A DNA stretch of 64,000 bases from Flavobacterium foetidum (GCF_004634245.1 NZ_SJTF01000018.1:29477-93476), one strand, 5' to 3'; positions 36,245-45,516 are shown, numbered from the stretch's first letter. Notes: generated from the sequence alone by a model not told the origin. Program-made: numbers and translations.

Positions 36245-36650
36245 TCAGGTATTCACTTTTCTCTGAAATAGGACTACAATCTCTACTTTTTGATAAAAAG
36301 AAATTTCTTTGTGATTCTAATCTACGAGCTGGATTGGGCATAAATATTTATTCATTTTTAACGGAAATTACATCTTTTCAAAAGAAACAATTAATCAGTT
36401 ACACAACTGATTAACAGCATTGTAAACTTATTTCACATCTATCGAGAGCAATACATTCTGTCAGTTTTGGCCGAATCGAATTGGTTCTGAATACTTCCTT
36501 TCCTTTTCTCATTACGAATCTTGTTTACAAGCAATCGCTGTTTTTGTTTTTTGGTTACAAATCAAAAAACAAATAAAACTTTCCTGTTCGTTTTTCTCCC
36601 ATTCGTAACCCAAATTATATATGAATACAATTAAAATCAAATCAGAAAAA
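36245..36650. other. 406-base gap with a hairpin and a short palindrome
   Basis: No gene was seen. TTAATCAGTT (36391-36400) and AACTGATTAA (36405-36414) form a perfect 10-base-pair hairpin with loop ACAC and no T-run. CTTGTTTACAAG (36520-36531) is a perfect palindrome. AATACTT, the half-site of the upstream operator, recurs once at about 36489. The gap may hold a second promoter or a processing site. Confidence 0.55.
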
Positions 36651-37580
36651 ATGAAAACTACAAAAATCCTCATTGCTTTTCTCGTCAGTGCTTTTGCATT
36701 TACAGCTTGCGATAATGACGACAATCCAAACGAAACAGAAACCGCCAAGCCAACAATCGATAAAATCGAACTTGGACTGGGCAATAATGAAATTGGCACT
36801 ATTGGTGAAGATTTCCATTTTAATGCCGAAGTGATTGCTGGAGATAAAATTGAAAACGTACAAATTAAAATTCAGCAAATCGCTGGAGAAAACTACAGCA
36901 AAGTCTGGTCTCATGAAATCAGCTGGCCGCAATATGCAGGAGCAAAAAACACAACTATTCACAAGCATTTTGACATTCCGTCTGATGCCGCAGAAGGAAA
37001 ATATGATTTCATTATAATCATAACCGACCAAAACGGCACCAAACTCGAAGTAAAGAAAAACCTCAACATTTATGCAGCGGGAAATCTTCCTGTAAATCCA
37101 ACAGCTACTGTTTTTACCGTATTCCAGAATGATAACTTTTTCTTTAGAAAAGGAAAATACTATCAGGAAGGCGCCAGTTTTAAAACAGCTGATGTTTTTT
37201 CTTCTCAGGTGAGTATTAGCGGTGTTAAAGGAGACGGAATTATGTATTTGCTTTTAATCAATAAAGCTGCAAAACACAAACCAGAAAGTGTCGACCAGAT
37301 TGATTTCAGCAAAGTAATCGTTTACGATGTTTACGAACATAAAAACATGACAGAAGTCGGCACATTTACCAATACGCCAATCGATGCAAATTTTACTGTA
37401 GTCAGACAAATGCCAGTACTTAAAATTGGTGCCGCAAAAGACAACAACAGTCCTAATCCGCAGGATATTACAGGAACACGAGCTTGGGCAACTGGAGATT
37501 ATATTTACCTGGCTGTTTATAAAAACACAACGTACAACATCAATTTTTCACAAGTTATAGATGTTCCTGTTTCATTATAA
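36651..37580 (+). CDS. DUF4625-type lipoprotein
   Basis: I chose the ATG at 36651 (MKTTKILIAFLVSAFAFTAC), giving a lipobox Cys20 and 309 residues; an upstream ATG adds 10 charged residues. The first half (about 30-150) matches the DUF4625 Ig-like domain and contains VWSHEISW and TTIHKHFDIPSDAAEGKYDF. The second half is different and unrecognised. It lies just upstream of a second DUF4625 lipoprotein and a TonB-dependent receptor, so a surface metal- or ligand-binding role for that receptor is inferred. Confidence 0.7.
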   Translation: MKTTKILIAFLVSAFAFTACDNDDNPNETETAKPTIDKIELGLGNNEIGTIGEDFHFNAEVIAGDKIENVQIKIQQIAGENYSKVWSHEISWPQYAGAKNTTIHKHFDIPSDAAEGKYDFIIIITDQNGTKLEVKKNLNIYAAGNLPVNPTATVFTVFQNDNFFFRKGKYYQEGASFKTADVFSSQVSISGVKGDGIMYLLLINKAAKHKPESVDQIDFSKVIVYDVYEHKNMTEVGTFTNTPIDANFTVVRQMPVLKIGAAKDNNSPNPQDITGTRAWATGDYIYLAVYKNTTYNINFSQVIDVPVSL

Positions 37581-37608
37581 ACTTATTTAAACTGTAAAAT
37601 TTCTCCCT

Positions 37609-38085
37609 ATGAAAATCCTAAAATTTATTTTAAGCCTTTTGGCTAGCACCTTTTTTCTTGCGTCATGCGAAAGCGACACTTCTGAAACCGATAAAGAATA
37701 TCCTGTCATCGATAATGCTTTTCCAAATGCCTTCCCGATACAGTGCAGCGAAATTAAGCGCGGGCAGAAAATAACGTTTAGAGCAAGATTTAGCGACAAT
37801 GCAGAGCTGGGTTCGTACAGCCTCGACATTCATCATAATTTTGATCATCATACGCATAGTACAGAAGTCAACAATTGTATTGCAGATGCTGTCAAAAAAC
37901 CTGTAAACCCGATGCTTTACATTAATTCAGCAACCATTCCTTCTGGACAAAAAACTTACGAAGCAATTCAAGAAATAAACATTCCTTCAGATATCGATCT
38001 TGGAGATTATCATTTTATGATCCGCTTGACGGATAAGGAAGGATGGCAGACCATTAAAGGTTTAAGTATAAAAATTATAGAATAG
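37609..38085 (+). CDS. His-rich DUF4625-type lipoprotein
   Basis: The 158-residue product has a lipobox at Cys20 (FFLASC). It is one DUF4625-like domain, with a His cluster HHNFDHHTH at 75-83 and the family ending INIPSDIDLGDYHFMIRLTDKEGW. It looks like a short version of the preceding lipoprotein, so the two may have arisen by duplication. The His cluster suggests metal binding. The TonB receptor starts 6 bases after its stop. Confidence 0.75.
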   Translation: MKILKFILSLLASTFFLASCESDTSETDKEYPVIDNAFPNAFPIQCSEIKRGQKITFRARFSDNAELGSYSLDIHHNFDHHTHSTEVNNCIADAVKKPVNPMLYINSATIPSGQKTYEAIQEINIPSDIDLGDYHFMIRLTDKEGWQTIKGLSIKIIE

Positions 38086-38091
38086 ATTTTA

Positions 38092-40518
38092 ATGCCGAAA
38101 AATAAATCAATCCAATTACTGACTTTCTGTTTAATGCTTTTTTGTCTTGCATCTGTTTCAAAAACCTCGGCACAAACCGTTCGTTTATCTGGAACTGTAT
38201 TTTCTAATGAACGTAAACCTCTGGAAGGCGCTTCTGTTACTGTTTTTCCTGCAAGAATCAGTACTGTAACAGACAAAAACGGCAACTTCATTTTAAATGG
38301 AATCCCGAAAAACTCCATAAAATTAACCGTTCGCTTTTCGGGTTATGCTGTCTATGAAACTAAGCTCAAAATGGAAAAAAACGAAATTATCGTTTCGGAT
38401 ATTTTTTTGCTTCCAGAAGTAAAAGAATTGCAAGAAGTGGTTGTTTCCGAAAGTTATGAAGGTAGGCGAAAAAAAGAAGAATCATTAAACATTGAAACCG
38501 TAAACAGCAGTTTCATCCAGCGCAATCTTGGCGGAAGCCTGATGCAGTCCTTACAGCGTCTGCCAGGCGTAAAAACGATTTCCATTGGCTCGGGCGGTTC
38601 AAAACCGTTGATCCGTGGACTAAGTTTTAATCAGGTTATTGTTGTCGAAAACGGAATTAAGCATGAAGGACAGCAATGGGGAGCAGATCACGGTCTTGAA
38701 ATTGATCAGTATGCTGTAAACCGCGTAGAGATTATTAAAGGGCCGTCTTCCTTTATGTACGGTTCAGATGCCATCGGCGGTGCGGTAAATATAAAACCAG
38801 TACCTGTTCCTGCAAAAAATGTTTTAGGTGGGAACATTGATTTTACCGGAAAAAGCAACAATGAACAATTTGGAGGATCGGTTAATCTTTTTGGGCGTAA
38901 AGAAAAATGGTTCTTCGATACTAGAATGACCGTGATGGATTATGGCGATTATCGGGTTCCAACAGACACCGTGCATGTCTATAATTATGCCGTTCGATTG
39001 TATAAAAATCAGTTGCGAAACACGGCTGGCCGCGAATTTGATTTACACGGAAGCGCTGGTTTTGTAAGCGAAAAATTCAAATCGATAGTATACTTCACCC
39101 GAGTATATACGAAAAGCGGTTTTTTTGCCAATGCCCACGGACTTGAGCCTCGCAATGTAGATGCTGCGCTTCATGATAAATCGAGCAGGGATATTTTGAT
39201 GCCTTTTCAGGAGGTAACGCATCATAAAATAAGCAATACAACTTCTTTTGATGTCGGAAATCATCAAATGGAAACACAAGTAGGCTTTCAGAAAAATTTT
39301 CGCCGCGAATGGAGTCACTATGTTAATCACGGTTACATGCCACCTATTTATCCTGATGACATGTATGCCCCTCAAGATTTAGAAAGACAGTATGACAAAG
39401 AGGTATTTTCTATTGCAGTTAAAGATCAATTTTCGCTGAATAAACATCAAATTACAGTCGGAGCTAATGCCGAAAAACAACAGAATTCTATCAATGGTTG
39501 GAGTTTTTTGATTCCTGCTTTCACGCAATTCAGCAGCGGTATTTTCGTGTATGATAAATTGCAATTGAATGAATTGTGGTTGCTCCACGGTGCGGTACGT
39601 GCAGATTATGGCAAGATCAAGATGAAACAATATGCAGATTGGTTTCCGAGCGAAATCACAGAAAACGGCCAGACAACTCAAGAATTTTTAAAACGTTCAG
39701 AAAATTTAACGAAGCAGTTCAGCAGTTTCAACTGGTCGGCGGGAGTCAATTACTCTCCAGGAGCGTTATCCGTAAAAGCCAACCTTGGAACCAGTTTTAG
39801 AATGCCGATTGCTAAAGAATTGGCTTCAAACGGCGTCAATTATCATTACTTCAGATTTGAAAAAGGAAACGCTGATTTAAACCCAGAGCGTTCTTATCAA
39901 TTTGATTTAGGTATAGAATGGCAGGCTTCTAAATGGTCGGTACAGCTGAGTCCGTTTTTTAATTATTTTCCGAATTATATATACCTTAATCCAACTTCGC
40001 AACATGACATTTACTATGGTGCAGGAAACCAGGTTTTTGAATATCAGCAAAGCAAAGTGATGCGATATGGCGGAGAATTGCAGACTCGTTATCAGTTACT
40101 GCAACAGCTAAGCGTCGAGATTCTGGCAGAATATCTTTATTCTGAACAGCTGTCGGGAAGCAAAAAAGGCTACACACTGCCCTTTTCTCCTCCCGCATCT
40201 GTTTTGTTTGGAATGACATACAACCCGGAAATTAAAAACTTAAGAGATACCTATATTTCTGTTGATTATCGATACACAGCACCGCAACACCAAATTGTAC
40301 CGCCAGAGAAAAAAACGGATGCGAGCAACGTGATAAATCTAGGATTGGGAACCAAAATCAGATCTGGTAAACAAGATTTGATTTTAAGTCTTCAGGTTCA
40401 AAATCTGTTCAATACTCGTTATCTCAATCACACGAGCTTTTATAGATTGATTGAACTTCCTGAAGCGGGCCGAAACATTATACTATCACTTAAGCTTCCT
40501 TTTTTATTAAGTAATTAA
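38092..40518 (+). CDS. TonB-dependent outer-membrane receptor, probable metal uptake (ZnuD-like)
   Basis: The 808-residue product has a signal peptide (cleavage near TSAQ). A carboxypeptidase-regulatory-like domain follows (about 30-110), then a plug (about 130-240; LIRGLSFNQVIVVENG, VNRVEIIKGPSSFMYGSDAIGGAVNI) and a 22-strand-type barrel ending FLLSN. Its plug contains GADHGLEID, which resembles the DH-containing loop of ZnuD-like zinc receptors as I recall them. There is no adjacent SusD, so polysaccharide uptake is unlikely. Neighbouring His-rich lipoproteins support metal import. Confidence 0.8.
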   Translation: MPKNKSIQLLTFCLMLFCLASVSKTSAQTVRLSGTVFSNERKPLEGASVTVFPARISTVTDKNGNFILNGIPKNSIKLTVRFSGYAVYETKLKMEKNEIIVSDIFLLPEVKELQEVVVSESYEGRRKKEESLNIETVNSSFIQRNLGGSLMQSLQRLPGVKTISIGSGGSKPLIRGLSFNQVIVVENGIKHEGQQWGADHGLEIDQYAVNRVEIIKGPSSFMYGSDAIGGAVNIKPVPVPAKNVLGGNIDFTGKSNNEQFGGSVNLFGRKEKWFFDTRMTVMDYGDYRVPTDTVHVYNYAVRLYKNQLRNTAGREFDLHGSAGFVSEKFKSIVYFTRVYTKSGFFANAHGLEPRNVDAALHDKSSRDILMPFQEVTHHKISNTTSFDVGNHQMETQVGFQKNFRREWSHYVNHGYMPPIYPDDMYAPQDLERQYDKEVFSIAVKDQFSLNKHQITVGANAEKQQNSINGWSFLIPAFTQFSSGIFVYDKLQLNELWLLHGAVRADYGKIKMKQYADWFPSEITENGQTTQEFLKRSENLTKQFSSFNWSAGVNYSPGALSVKANLGTSFRMPIAKELASNGVNYHYFRFEKGNADLNPERSYQFDLGIEWQASKWSVQLSPFFNYFPNYIYLNPTSQHDIYYGAGNQVFEYQQSKVMRYGGELQTRYQLLQQLSVEILAEYLYSEQLSGSKKGYTLPFSPPASVLFGMTYNPEIKNLRDTYISVDYRYTAPQHQIVPPEKKTDASNVINLGLGTKIRSGKQDLILSLQVQNLFNTRYLNHTSFYRLIELPEAGRNIILSLKLPFLLSN

Positions 40519-40564
40519 TCCTTAAAGAATAATAAATACAAATACTAATTTAAAATCCATTACA

Positions 40565-41779
40565 ATGAAAAACAATTATTTCAAGCTGGTTTACTTGGCT
40601 GCATTATCCTTATTTGCCGTTTCTTGCAGCAATGACGACGACAATACTAATGAAATTCCAGAAGAAGCTCTTTTAGAATACAAACATATCAGGGTTTTGC
40701 TTTCTGACGAAAAAACAAACGAACTGACATTGGTAAATCCATCTGAAGCTACGACAGCTTCTTTTAATGCAAAATTTGCAAAATCTTCGCTTTACACAAC
40801 AGAATCGGGAAGATACGCCGGAATTATACACCGTACAGACAATACCGTCGAAACTTTTGATACTGGCCTAGAAAGCCATGGTGATCACGTTGATATAGAC
40901 GGACTTCCGAAGTTTGGTGCCTTAACAGGACAGTCACTACTTCCTACTCACTTTAAAAGCAAAATTGGAGAATTATTGACTTTTAATGATGGAGACGGAA
41001 CGCTTTCTGTTGCCAAAGAATCTGAAATTAATACAGCTGGAGCTAAATTTAAAACAATCAATGCTGGTCTTTTGGCACATCATGGCGCTATGGCTTCGTT
41101 TGCAAACGGAACCTATGCCATAACCGAAAAAGACAATACAGTTGCCGGAACACTTCCTGAAAAAGTGAAAATTATTGATAATACGGGAAAAACTTTGTTT
41201 GAAGCGGCGCTTTCTACAAAGGGAATTCACGGAAATGCTTCAGACGGAACTTACGCTGTTTTCGGATCTGCCAGTGGCGTTTTGGTGGTCGAGAGCAGCG
41301 GAAAACAAAAACTTATTGCGTTTCCTGAAGATTTTGGAACGGCTTGGTTCGGAACAATTCTGGAAACTGCTTCTAAAGGAAAATTCATTGGATACACTGC
41401 CGCAAAAGGCGCTTACTTGATTGATGTGGTAAACCAAACCATCAATCCGATTCTTAAAAACACTACTATCATGCAGTGTAAAACAAGTTACGATAAAAGC
41501 AAATTGGGTGTTTTATTGCACTCGGGTGAATTTAAATTATTCAGCTTAAACAGTTTGCAGGCAGAAAAAGAAGGAAAAGTAATTTCTGAAACTGCGACAG
41601 ATGCAACCTCAAAACCACAAATGCAGCTGACAGAAAATTTTGCTTACATCACTTCTCCATCAACAGGTGAATTATTGCAACTCAACCTGACAGACATGAA
41701 AATCGCTAAGAAAATAAAAGTTTCTGCAACTCCTTACACGATTACGGTTCTAGGATTTGAAAACAGCAAAAGTCACTAA
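40565..41779 (+). CDS. Beta-propeller lipoprotein resembling zinc metallochaperone AztD
   Basis: The 404-residue product has lipobox Cys21 (FAVSC). It then shows a propeller-like series with HGDH (105-108), THF (129), FNDGDGTLSV (140-149), AHHGAMA (171-177) and IHGNAS (221-226). These match in order the His-bearing blocks I remember from AztD, the periplasmic zinc chaperone of the AztABCD system. In place of a soluble periplasmic form it is a lipoprotein, and no AztABC genes are nearby. It follows the TonB receptor by 46 bases and ends at a terminator. Confidence 0.65.
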   Translation: MKNNYFKLVYLAALSLFAVSCSNDDDNTNEIPEEALLEYKHIRVLLSDEKTNELTLVNPSEATTASFNAKFAKSSLYTTESGRYAGIIHRTDNTVETFDTGLESHGDHVDIDGLPKFGALTGQSLLPTHFKSKIGELLTFNDGDGTLSVAKESEINTAGAKFKTINAGLLAHHGAMASFANGTYAITEKDNTVAGTLPEKVKIIDNTGKTLFEAALSTKGIHGNASDGTYAVFGSASGVLVVESSGKQKLIAFPEDFGTAWFGTILETASKGKFIGYTAAKGAYLIDVVNQTINPILKNTTIMQCKTSYDKSKLGVLLHSGEFKLFSLNSLQAEKEGKVISETATDATSKPQMQLTENFAYITSPSTGELLQLNLTDMKIAKKIKVSATPYTITVLGFENSKSH

Positions 41780-41801
41780 AATTTATTTTTATTGAAACAT
41801 C

Positions 41802-41832
41802 AAAAAGGCATACTTAAACCGTATGCCTTTTG
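41802..41832. terminator. Bidirectional terminator between the metal locus and the phospholipase gene
   Basis: AAAAGGCATAC (41803-41813) pairs with GTATGCCTTTT (41821-41831). A- and T-runs flank it, so it can serve both convergent genes. Confidence 0.85.
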
Positions 41833-41834
41833 TT

Positions 41835-42656
41835 TTAAAAAATCCCCATATTCTCAGGTTTGATTGTAAAGCCTAAACGAATCATACTCTTATGTTCCTG
41901 ATAATCAATTAAGCTTTCGGTATACCCTACAAACCATTGAAGCGTAAGATAATAATTTTCGTTTTTGTACGGACGCCAGTTTAATTGTGTCTGAAGAGAT
42001 CCGTAGTTTATGAGGCCGCTTCCTTTCCTGAAAAGAACATCGGCGCTCCAACGGCCTGGTTTTATCAAATAAGTGGCGCTGGCTTCTCCGTAACCTACAT
42101 ATTTTGTAAGTCCGGGATTGTCGTCTTTATCCACTAAAGGAATCCAGCCCCTGAGTCCAACTGTCCATCTTGGAGAAACCTGCGATTTCAACGAAAACGC
42201 AAGCATATTCCAAGTTCTGGAATAAATGGAATCTCTTCCATTTGATTCATGTTCTAATGAAACTGTTCCGTAAGTCAGCCTTCCTCCTTTCAAATAAAAA
42301 GGACGAACAATGGCAATACCTGGATTAAAATTAATCTCTGAAAACGGTTTTGAATTCGCATAAATATCCCAAAAAGCTTTTTGAGTATACATTAAATAAG
42401 GAAAAAAACCGCCCCATAAAGGTTTAGACCGCAATCTGAGTTTAAAACTCACCTGATATTTTACATCGGCAGTATTTCTGGTAATATCCTGATCAAGCGG
42501 AATACCTGTTAAAAAGTAATTATCACGGTGAACGGAAAAGCTGTTTTCTTTTAATAATGAATCTGCGGCGCGGAAATTTTTCTTCTCCTCTACAATTTGC
42601 GAATTGGATTGGATGGAAAACAAAATGAAAAAAACAAATAGATATTTAAAGTGCAT
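41835..42656 (-). CDS. pldA: Outer-membrane phospholipase A (OMPLA-like)
   Basis: The 273-residue product has a signal peptide (cleavage near SNSQ) and a barrel pattern ending in a terminal Phe. It carries the OMPLA active-site block EHESNGRDSIYSRTWN, with His136 and Ser138 and Asn150 in the positions of the His-Ser-Asn triad. The enzyme hydrolyses phospholipids in the outer leaflet. It is convergent with the metal locus and shares its terminator. Confidence 0.88.
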   Translation of the reverse strand: MHFKYLFVFFILFSIQSNSQIVEEKKNFRAADSLLKENSFSVHRDNYFLTGIPLDQDITRNTADVKYQVSFKLRLRSKPLWGGFFPYLMYTQKAFWDIYANSKPFSEINFNPGIAIVRPFYLKGGRLTYGTVSLEHESNGRDSIYSRTWNMLAFSLKSQVSPRWTVGLRGWIPLVDKDDNPGLTKYVGYGEASATYLIKPGRWSADVLFRKGSGLINYGSLQTQLNWRPYKNENYYLTLQWFVGYTESLIDYQEHKSMIRLGFTIKPENMGIF

Positions 42657-42763
42657 TTAGTATAAAATTTGACGTTATTTTTTTAAGCCTTTTACACTAA
42701 GTTACATTATTTTATGAATCAATTAAAAGTTTCAAATCGTTTTTTTATTGTTGAAATCCCGCT

Positions 42764-43951
42764 TTAATCTTTGGGTTCGATTTTCTTAGTGGCTTTCCTC
42801 TTCCAATAAGAAAGATAAAGAATTCCCAAAAACAGAACTAGAATATCTGCTTTTATGATTTGCGGTATACGAGCAATTTGGTCGCTGTAATAACTTCCGC
42901 CAAGCAATGCACCAAGCCCTATTCCTAATTCCATAGAAATATACATTGTCGCAATCGCTTTTCCGCGATGTTGCGGATTACTTAAATCTATTGTCCAGGC
43001 ATTGATTGCTGGTGATAATATACCAGTTCCAATTCCGTATATCGCAGCGCCTGTTAACAAAACTGCGATGCTGCTGCCTTCGCTAATCGTAAACAAAGCA
43101 ATAGAAGTTATAAGAAGGCCGACTAAAATAACATTTGTTCTTCCGTGCCTATCAGAAACTTTTCCAGCTCCAAACCGAACCAAAACCGAAGCGACTGTAA
43201 ACGCCGTAAAAAAGACTCCTTTATTTTGTGCTCCGATATGTTCACTCCAATCCGGAATTAAAGTCAGTATAAGTCCGTAAGCCGTGTAAGAGAAAAAAGT
43301 AATGACGCCTGCAGGAAGCGCTCCTATGTCTATAATATCTTTTCGTCCAATATAAAACATTGACTTATGAAGTTTTTCTTTTACTTCTAATGTTTCTTTC
43401 ATGTTCATTACAATGACAATCGATAAAAAAGCAAGAAATGAGGAACTGTAAAACATAACATCAATTCCGAACGTATTAACTATCATGCCACCCAAGGCAG
43501 GACCTAAAGCACCGCCGATACTAAAACATAATCCGTGCATTCCTAGAGCTTCTCCCCAACGTTCCTGCGGAATAATATCTGCTACATAAGCAGAAGTGGC
43601 CGTAGGCTTAAAACCTGTAGAAAAACCATGAACCAATCGCAATAATAAAAATCCGGAAACAGAGCTCAAAATCGGATACAGAAATCCGCAAATCAGACAT
43701 ACTACAGAACCAACCGCCATTACGGGAACTCGCCCCCATTTGTCAGTTAGTTTTCCGCTGAAAGGACGCGATATAGCAGCCGTAAGCGTAAACAATGAAA
43801 TGATAAATCCTTTATATTCTGCACCACCCAAACTGCTTAAATAACTAGGCAATTCCGGTATAATCATATTAAAACTTGAAGAGAACAAAAGAGAACTCAA
43901 ACAAAGCAAAATGAATTGAAGGGTATAAATAGATTTCTTTTTTTGTGGCAT
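42764..43951 (-). CDS. MFS transporter
   Basis: The 395-residue protein has twelve predicted helices and the MFS loop motif GKLTDKWGRVPVM (about 60-72), repeated as GKVSDRHGRTNVI in the second half. Drug or metabolite efflux is likely; the substrate cannot be read. A TATCTTTG box lies on the minus strand at 43981-43988 upstream. Confidence 0.85.
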   Translation of the reverse strand: MPQKKKSIYTLQFILLCLSSLLFSSSFNMIIPELPSYLSSLGGAEYKGFIISLFTLTAAISRPFSGKLTDKWGRVPVMAVGSVVCLICGFLYPILSSVSGFLLLRLVHGFSTGFKPTATSAYVADIIPQERWGEALGMHGLCFSIGGALGPALGGMIVNTFGIDVMFYSSSFLAFLSIVIVMNMKETLEVKEKLHKSMFYIGRKDIIDIGALPAGVITFFSYTAYGLILTLIPDWSEHIGAQNKGVFFTAFTVASVLVRFGAGKVSDRHGRTNVILVGLLITSIALFTISEGSSIAVLLTGAAIYGIGTGILSPAINAWTIDLSNPQHRGKAIATMYISMELGIGLGALLGGSYYSDQIARIPQIIKADILVLFLGILYLSYWKRKATKKIEPKD

Positions 43952-44035
43952 TGACTTTAAGAAAGGAATAGTTGAGATTGCAAAGATAGATTTTCTTTTT
44001 TCTGTTGGTTTTTTAAAGTGCTCATAATGGTAAAC

Positions 44036-44064
44036 AAAAAAGCCACTCTATTTTTGAGCGACTT
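44036..44064 (-). terminator. Terminator of the Fic gene
   Basis: On the minus strand AAGTCGCTC and GAGTGGCTT pair with two G-U pairs, followed by a T-run. It resembles the terminator at 44985. Confidence 0.6.
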
Positions 44065-44086
44065 AAATAAAAGTTTTAGAATTAGA

Positions 44087-44878
44087 TTAAAAAAGAAAAC
44101 TAAATCCTTTATTTCCTTTAGATGAAAATCCATCTTCAAATTTCCTCATTTCAGTTAAAAGATATTTTTCGTATTGGTCTTTCATAAAATTTCTAAAGAT
44201 GTCAATATTATCTTCGTTTCTTGTATCAATTAGTGCTTGAATATATTCTTGTTTGTCTTCACTATTAACAATTGCCAACGGAAGACCATAAAATGCTTGT
44301 ATATAATTCATCAATAATCTTGAAGTTCTTCCGTTACCATCATAAAAAGGATGAATGCTTACAAGATTAAAATGTGCATCAAATGATAAATACAATTTTT
44401 CATCAATTGTCAAATCATCATTCATTTTTTCACTTATAAATTTAACCAGCTCATTAGTTAATCTTTCAACTTTATCAAAATTTGGGAAATAAGAAACACC
44501 TGCAGAAACATTTCCCTTTCTAAACATTCCTTTACTGGCATCTATTTCTCCAAAAATTGTATTGTACACACCTCCTGTACTTTTCATTACAGAAGAATTA
44601 ATTTCCTTAATCAGTTCAACAGAAACAGGTGTTTTATTGTTTGCTTTGTCAATTATAAAATGAAGTGCTCTAAAATGATCAGTAACCATTAAAGTATCAT
44701 TCAGAGGTTTTCCTTTGGGAGTTAGACCATCGTCTAAAAGGATTTGGGTTTCCAGTTCCGTTAGAGTCGATCCTTCAATTTTTGTAGAATGGTGACTAAT
44801 CGAAATCAAATTGAATTTCTCGTAATGCAATACATCAGTAATTCCTAAACTTTTATATTTTAATATAAGAGATTCCAT
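44087..44878 (-). CDS. Fic/DOC family protein with N-terminal autoinhibitory motif
   Basis: The 263-residue protein has the active-site motif HPFYDGNGRTSR from His176, the loop that transfers AMP (or another nucleotide part) to a target hydroxyl. An inhibitory motif, S-x3-E-G in STKIEG (31-36), lies in the N-terminal helix, as in class II Fic proteins. The target is unknown. It lies next to a tRNA cluster, with no antitoxin gene beside it. Flanking terminators isolate it as a single gene. Confidence 0.88.
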   Translation of the reverse strand: MESLILKYKSLGITDVLHYEKFNLISISHHSTKIEGSTLTELETQILLDDGLTPKGKPLNDTLMVTDHFRALHFIIDKANNKTPVSVELIKEINSSVMKSTGGVYNTIFGEIDASKGMFRKGNVSAGVSYFPNFDKVERLTNELVKFISEKMNDDLTIDEKLYLSFDAHFNLVSIHPFYDGNGRTSRLLMNYIQAFYGLPLAIVNSEDKQEYIQALIDTRNEDNIDIFRNFMKDQYEKYLLTEMRKFEDGFSSKGNKGFSFLF

Positions 44879-44984
44879 TGATTTGTGGTATTAGAAAAGT
44901 TGATTATAAAAATACAATTCTAAAATCAATTAAATAACAACTTTATCAAAATCATCCATAAAACTGAGCTAGATTGCAGCAAAC

Positions 44985-45014
44985 AAAAAAGCCACTCGAT
45001 TGGAGTGGCTTTTT
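44985..45014 (-). terminator. Terminator of the tRNA transcript
   Basis: GCCACTC (44991-44997) pairs with GAGTGGC (45003-45009), extended by A- and T-runs. It ends the minus-strand tRNA cluster and could also act on the other strand. Confidence 0.8.
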
Positions 45015-45015
45015 G

Positions 45016-45089
<74 letters not shown>

Positions 45090-45103
45090 ATTATTTCAAA
45101 GTG

Positions 45104-45178
45104 TCGGGGTGGCAGGATTCGAACCTGCGGCCTCCTGCTCCCAAAGCAGGCGCGATAACCGGGCTACGCTACACCCCG
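45104..45178 (-). tRNA. tRNA-Pro (anticodon TGG)
   Basis: Acceptor CGGGGTG/CACCCCG, anticodon stem CCTGC around TTTGGGA (TGG), and T loop GGTTCGAATCC are all present. It lies 14 bases from tRNA-Arg in the same transcript. CCA is not encoded. Confidence 0.93.
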
Positions 45179-45192
45179 AGGCAAAATTTAAG

Positions 45193-45276
45193 CGGAGAGA
45201 CAGGGACTCGAACCCTGGCGACGGTTACCCGTCGACAGATTAGCAATCTGCTCCATTACCGCTCTGGCACCTCTCC
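45193..45276 (-). tRNA. tRNA-Ser (anticodon GCT)
   Basis: Acceptor GGAGAGG pairs with the 3' arm. The anticodon arm has GCT in TTGCTAA, and a long variable arm (CGACGGG...CCGTCG) is typical of class II tRNA-Ser. It is the first of the three genes on the minus strand. Confidence 0.93.
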
Positions 45277-45309
45277 TTGCTCAAGGAATTGCTTCCCGTT
45301 TTGCGAGTG

Positions 45310-45340
45310 CAAATGTAGAACAACATTCCATATCTCACAA
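45310..45340 (-). promoter_or_regulatory. Promoter of the tRNA-Ser-Pro-Arg cluster
   Basis: On the minus strand TTG (45340-45338), 20 bases, then TACATTTG (45317-45310) match the Bacteroidota consensus. The predicted start is about 25-30 bases before tRNA-Ser. Confidence 0.6.
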
Positions 45341-45461
45341 GCTTTTTTACGCTTTTTTTTATTTTTTTTGAATCTTTTTTTTAAAACACTTCACAATCAA
45401 ACGAATAGAATTAACAAAAAATTCACCTTAAATTTAAAATTCAGCCCAGCAGACACAAAAT

Positions 45462-45491
45462 TTGAAATTATTCAAATAAACAGTAAATTTG
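45462..45491 (+). promoter_or_regulatory. Promoter of the thiolase gene
   Basis: TTTG (45461-45464), a 19-base spacer and TAAATTTG (45484-45491) match the Bacteroidota consensus exactly, 25 bases before the ATG. Confidence 0.7.
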
Positions 45492-45516
45492 CTTACTAAC
45501 TATTATTAAACAGAAC

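Noticed and set aside
36245..36650. Possible broken gene in the gap of the metal locus
   Set aside because: Short frames here lack protein-like composition and match nothing I recognise, so I treat the gap as regulatory or spacer DNA.
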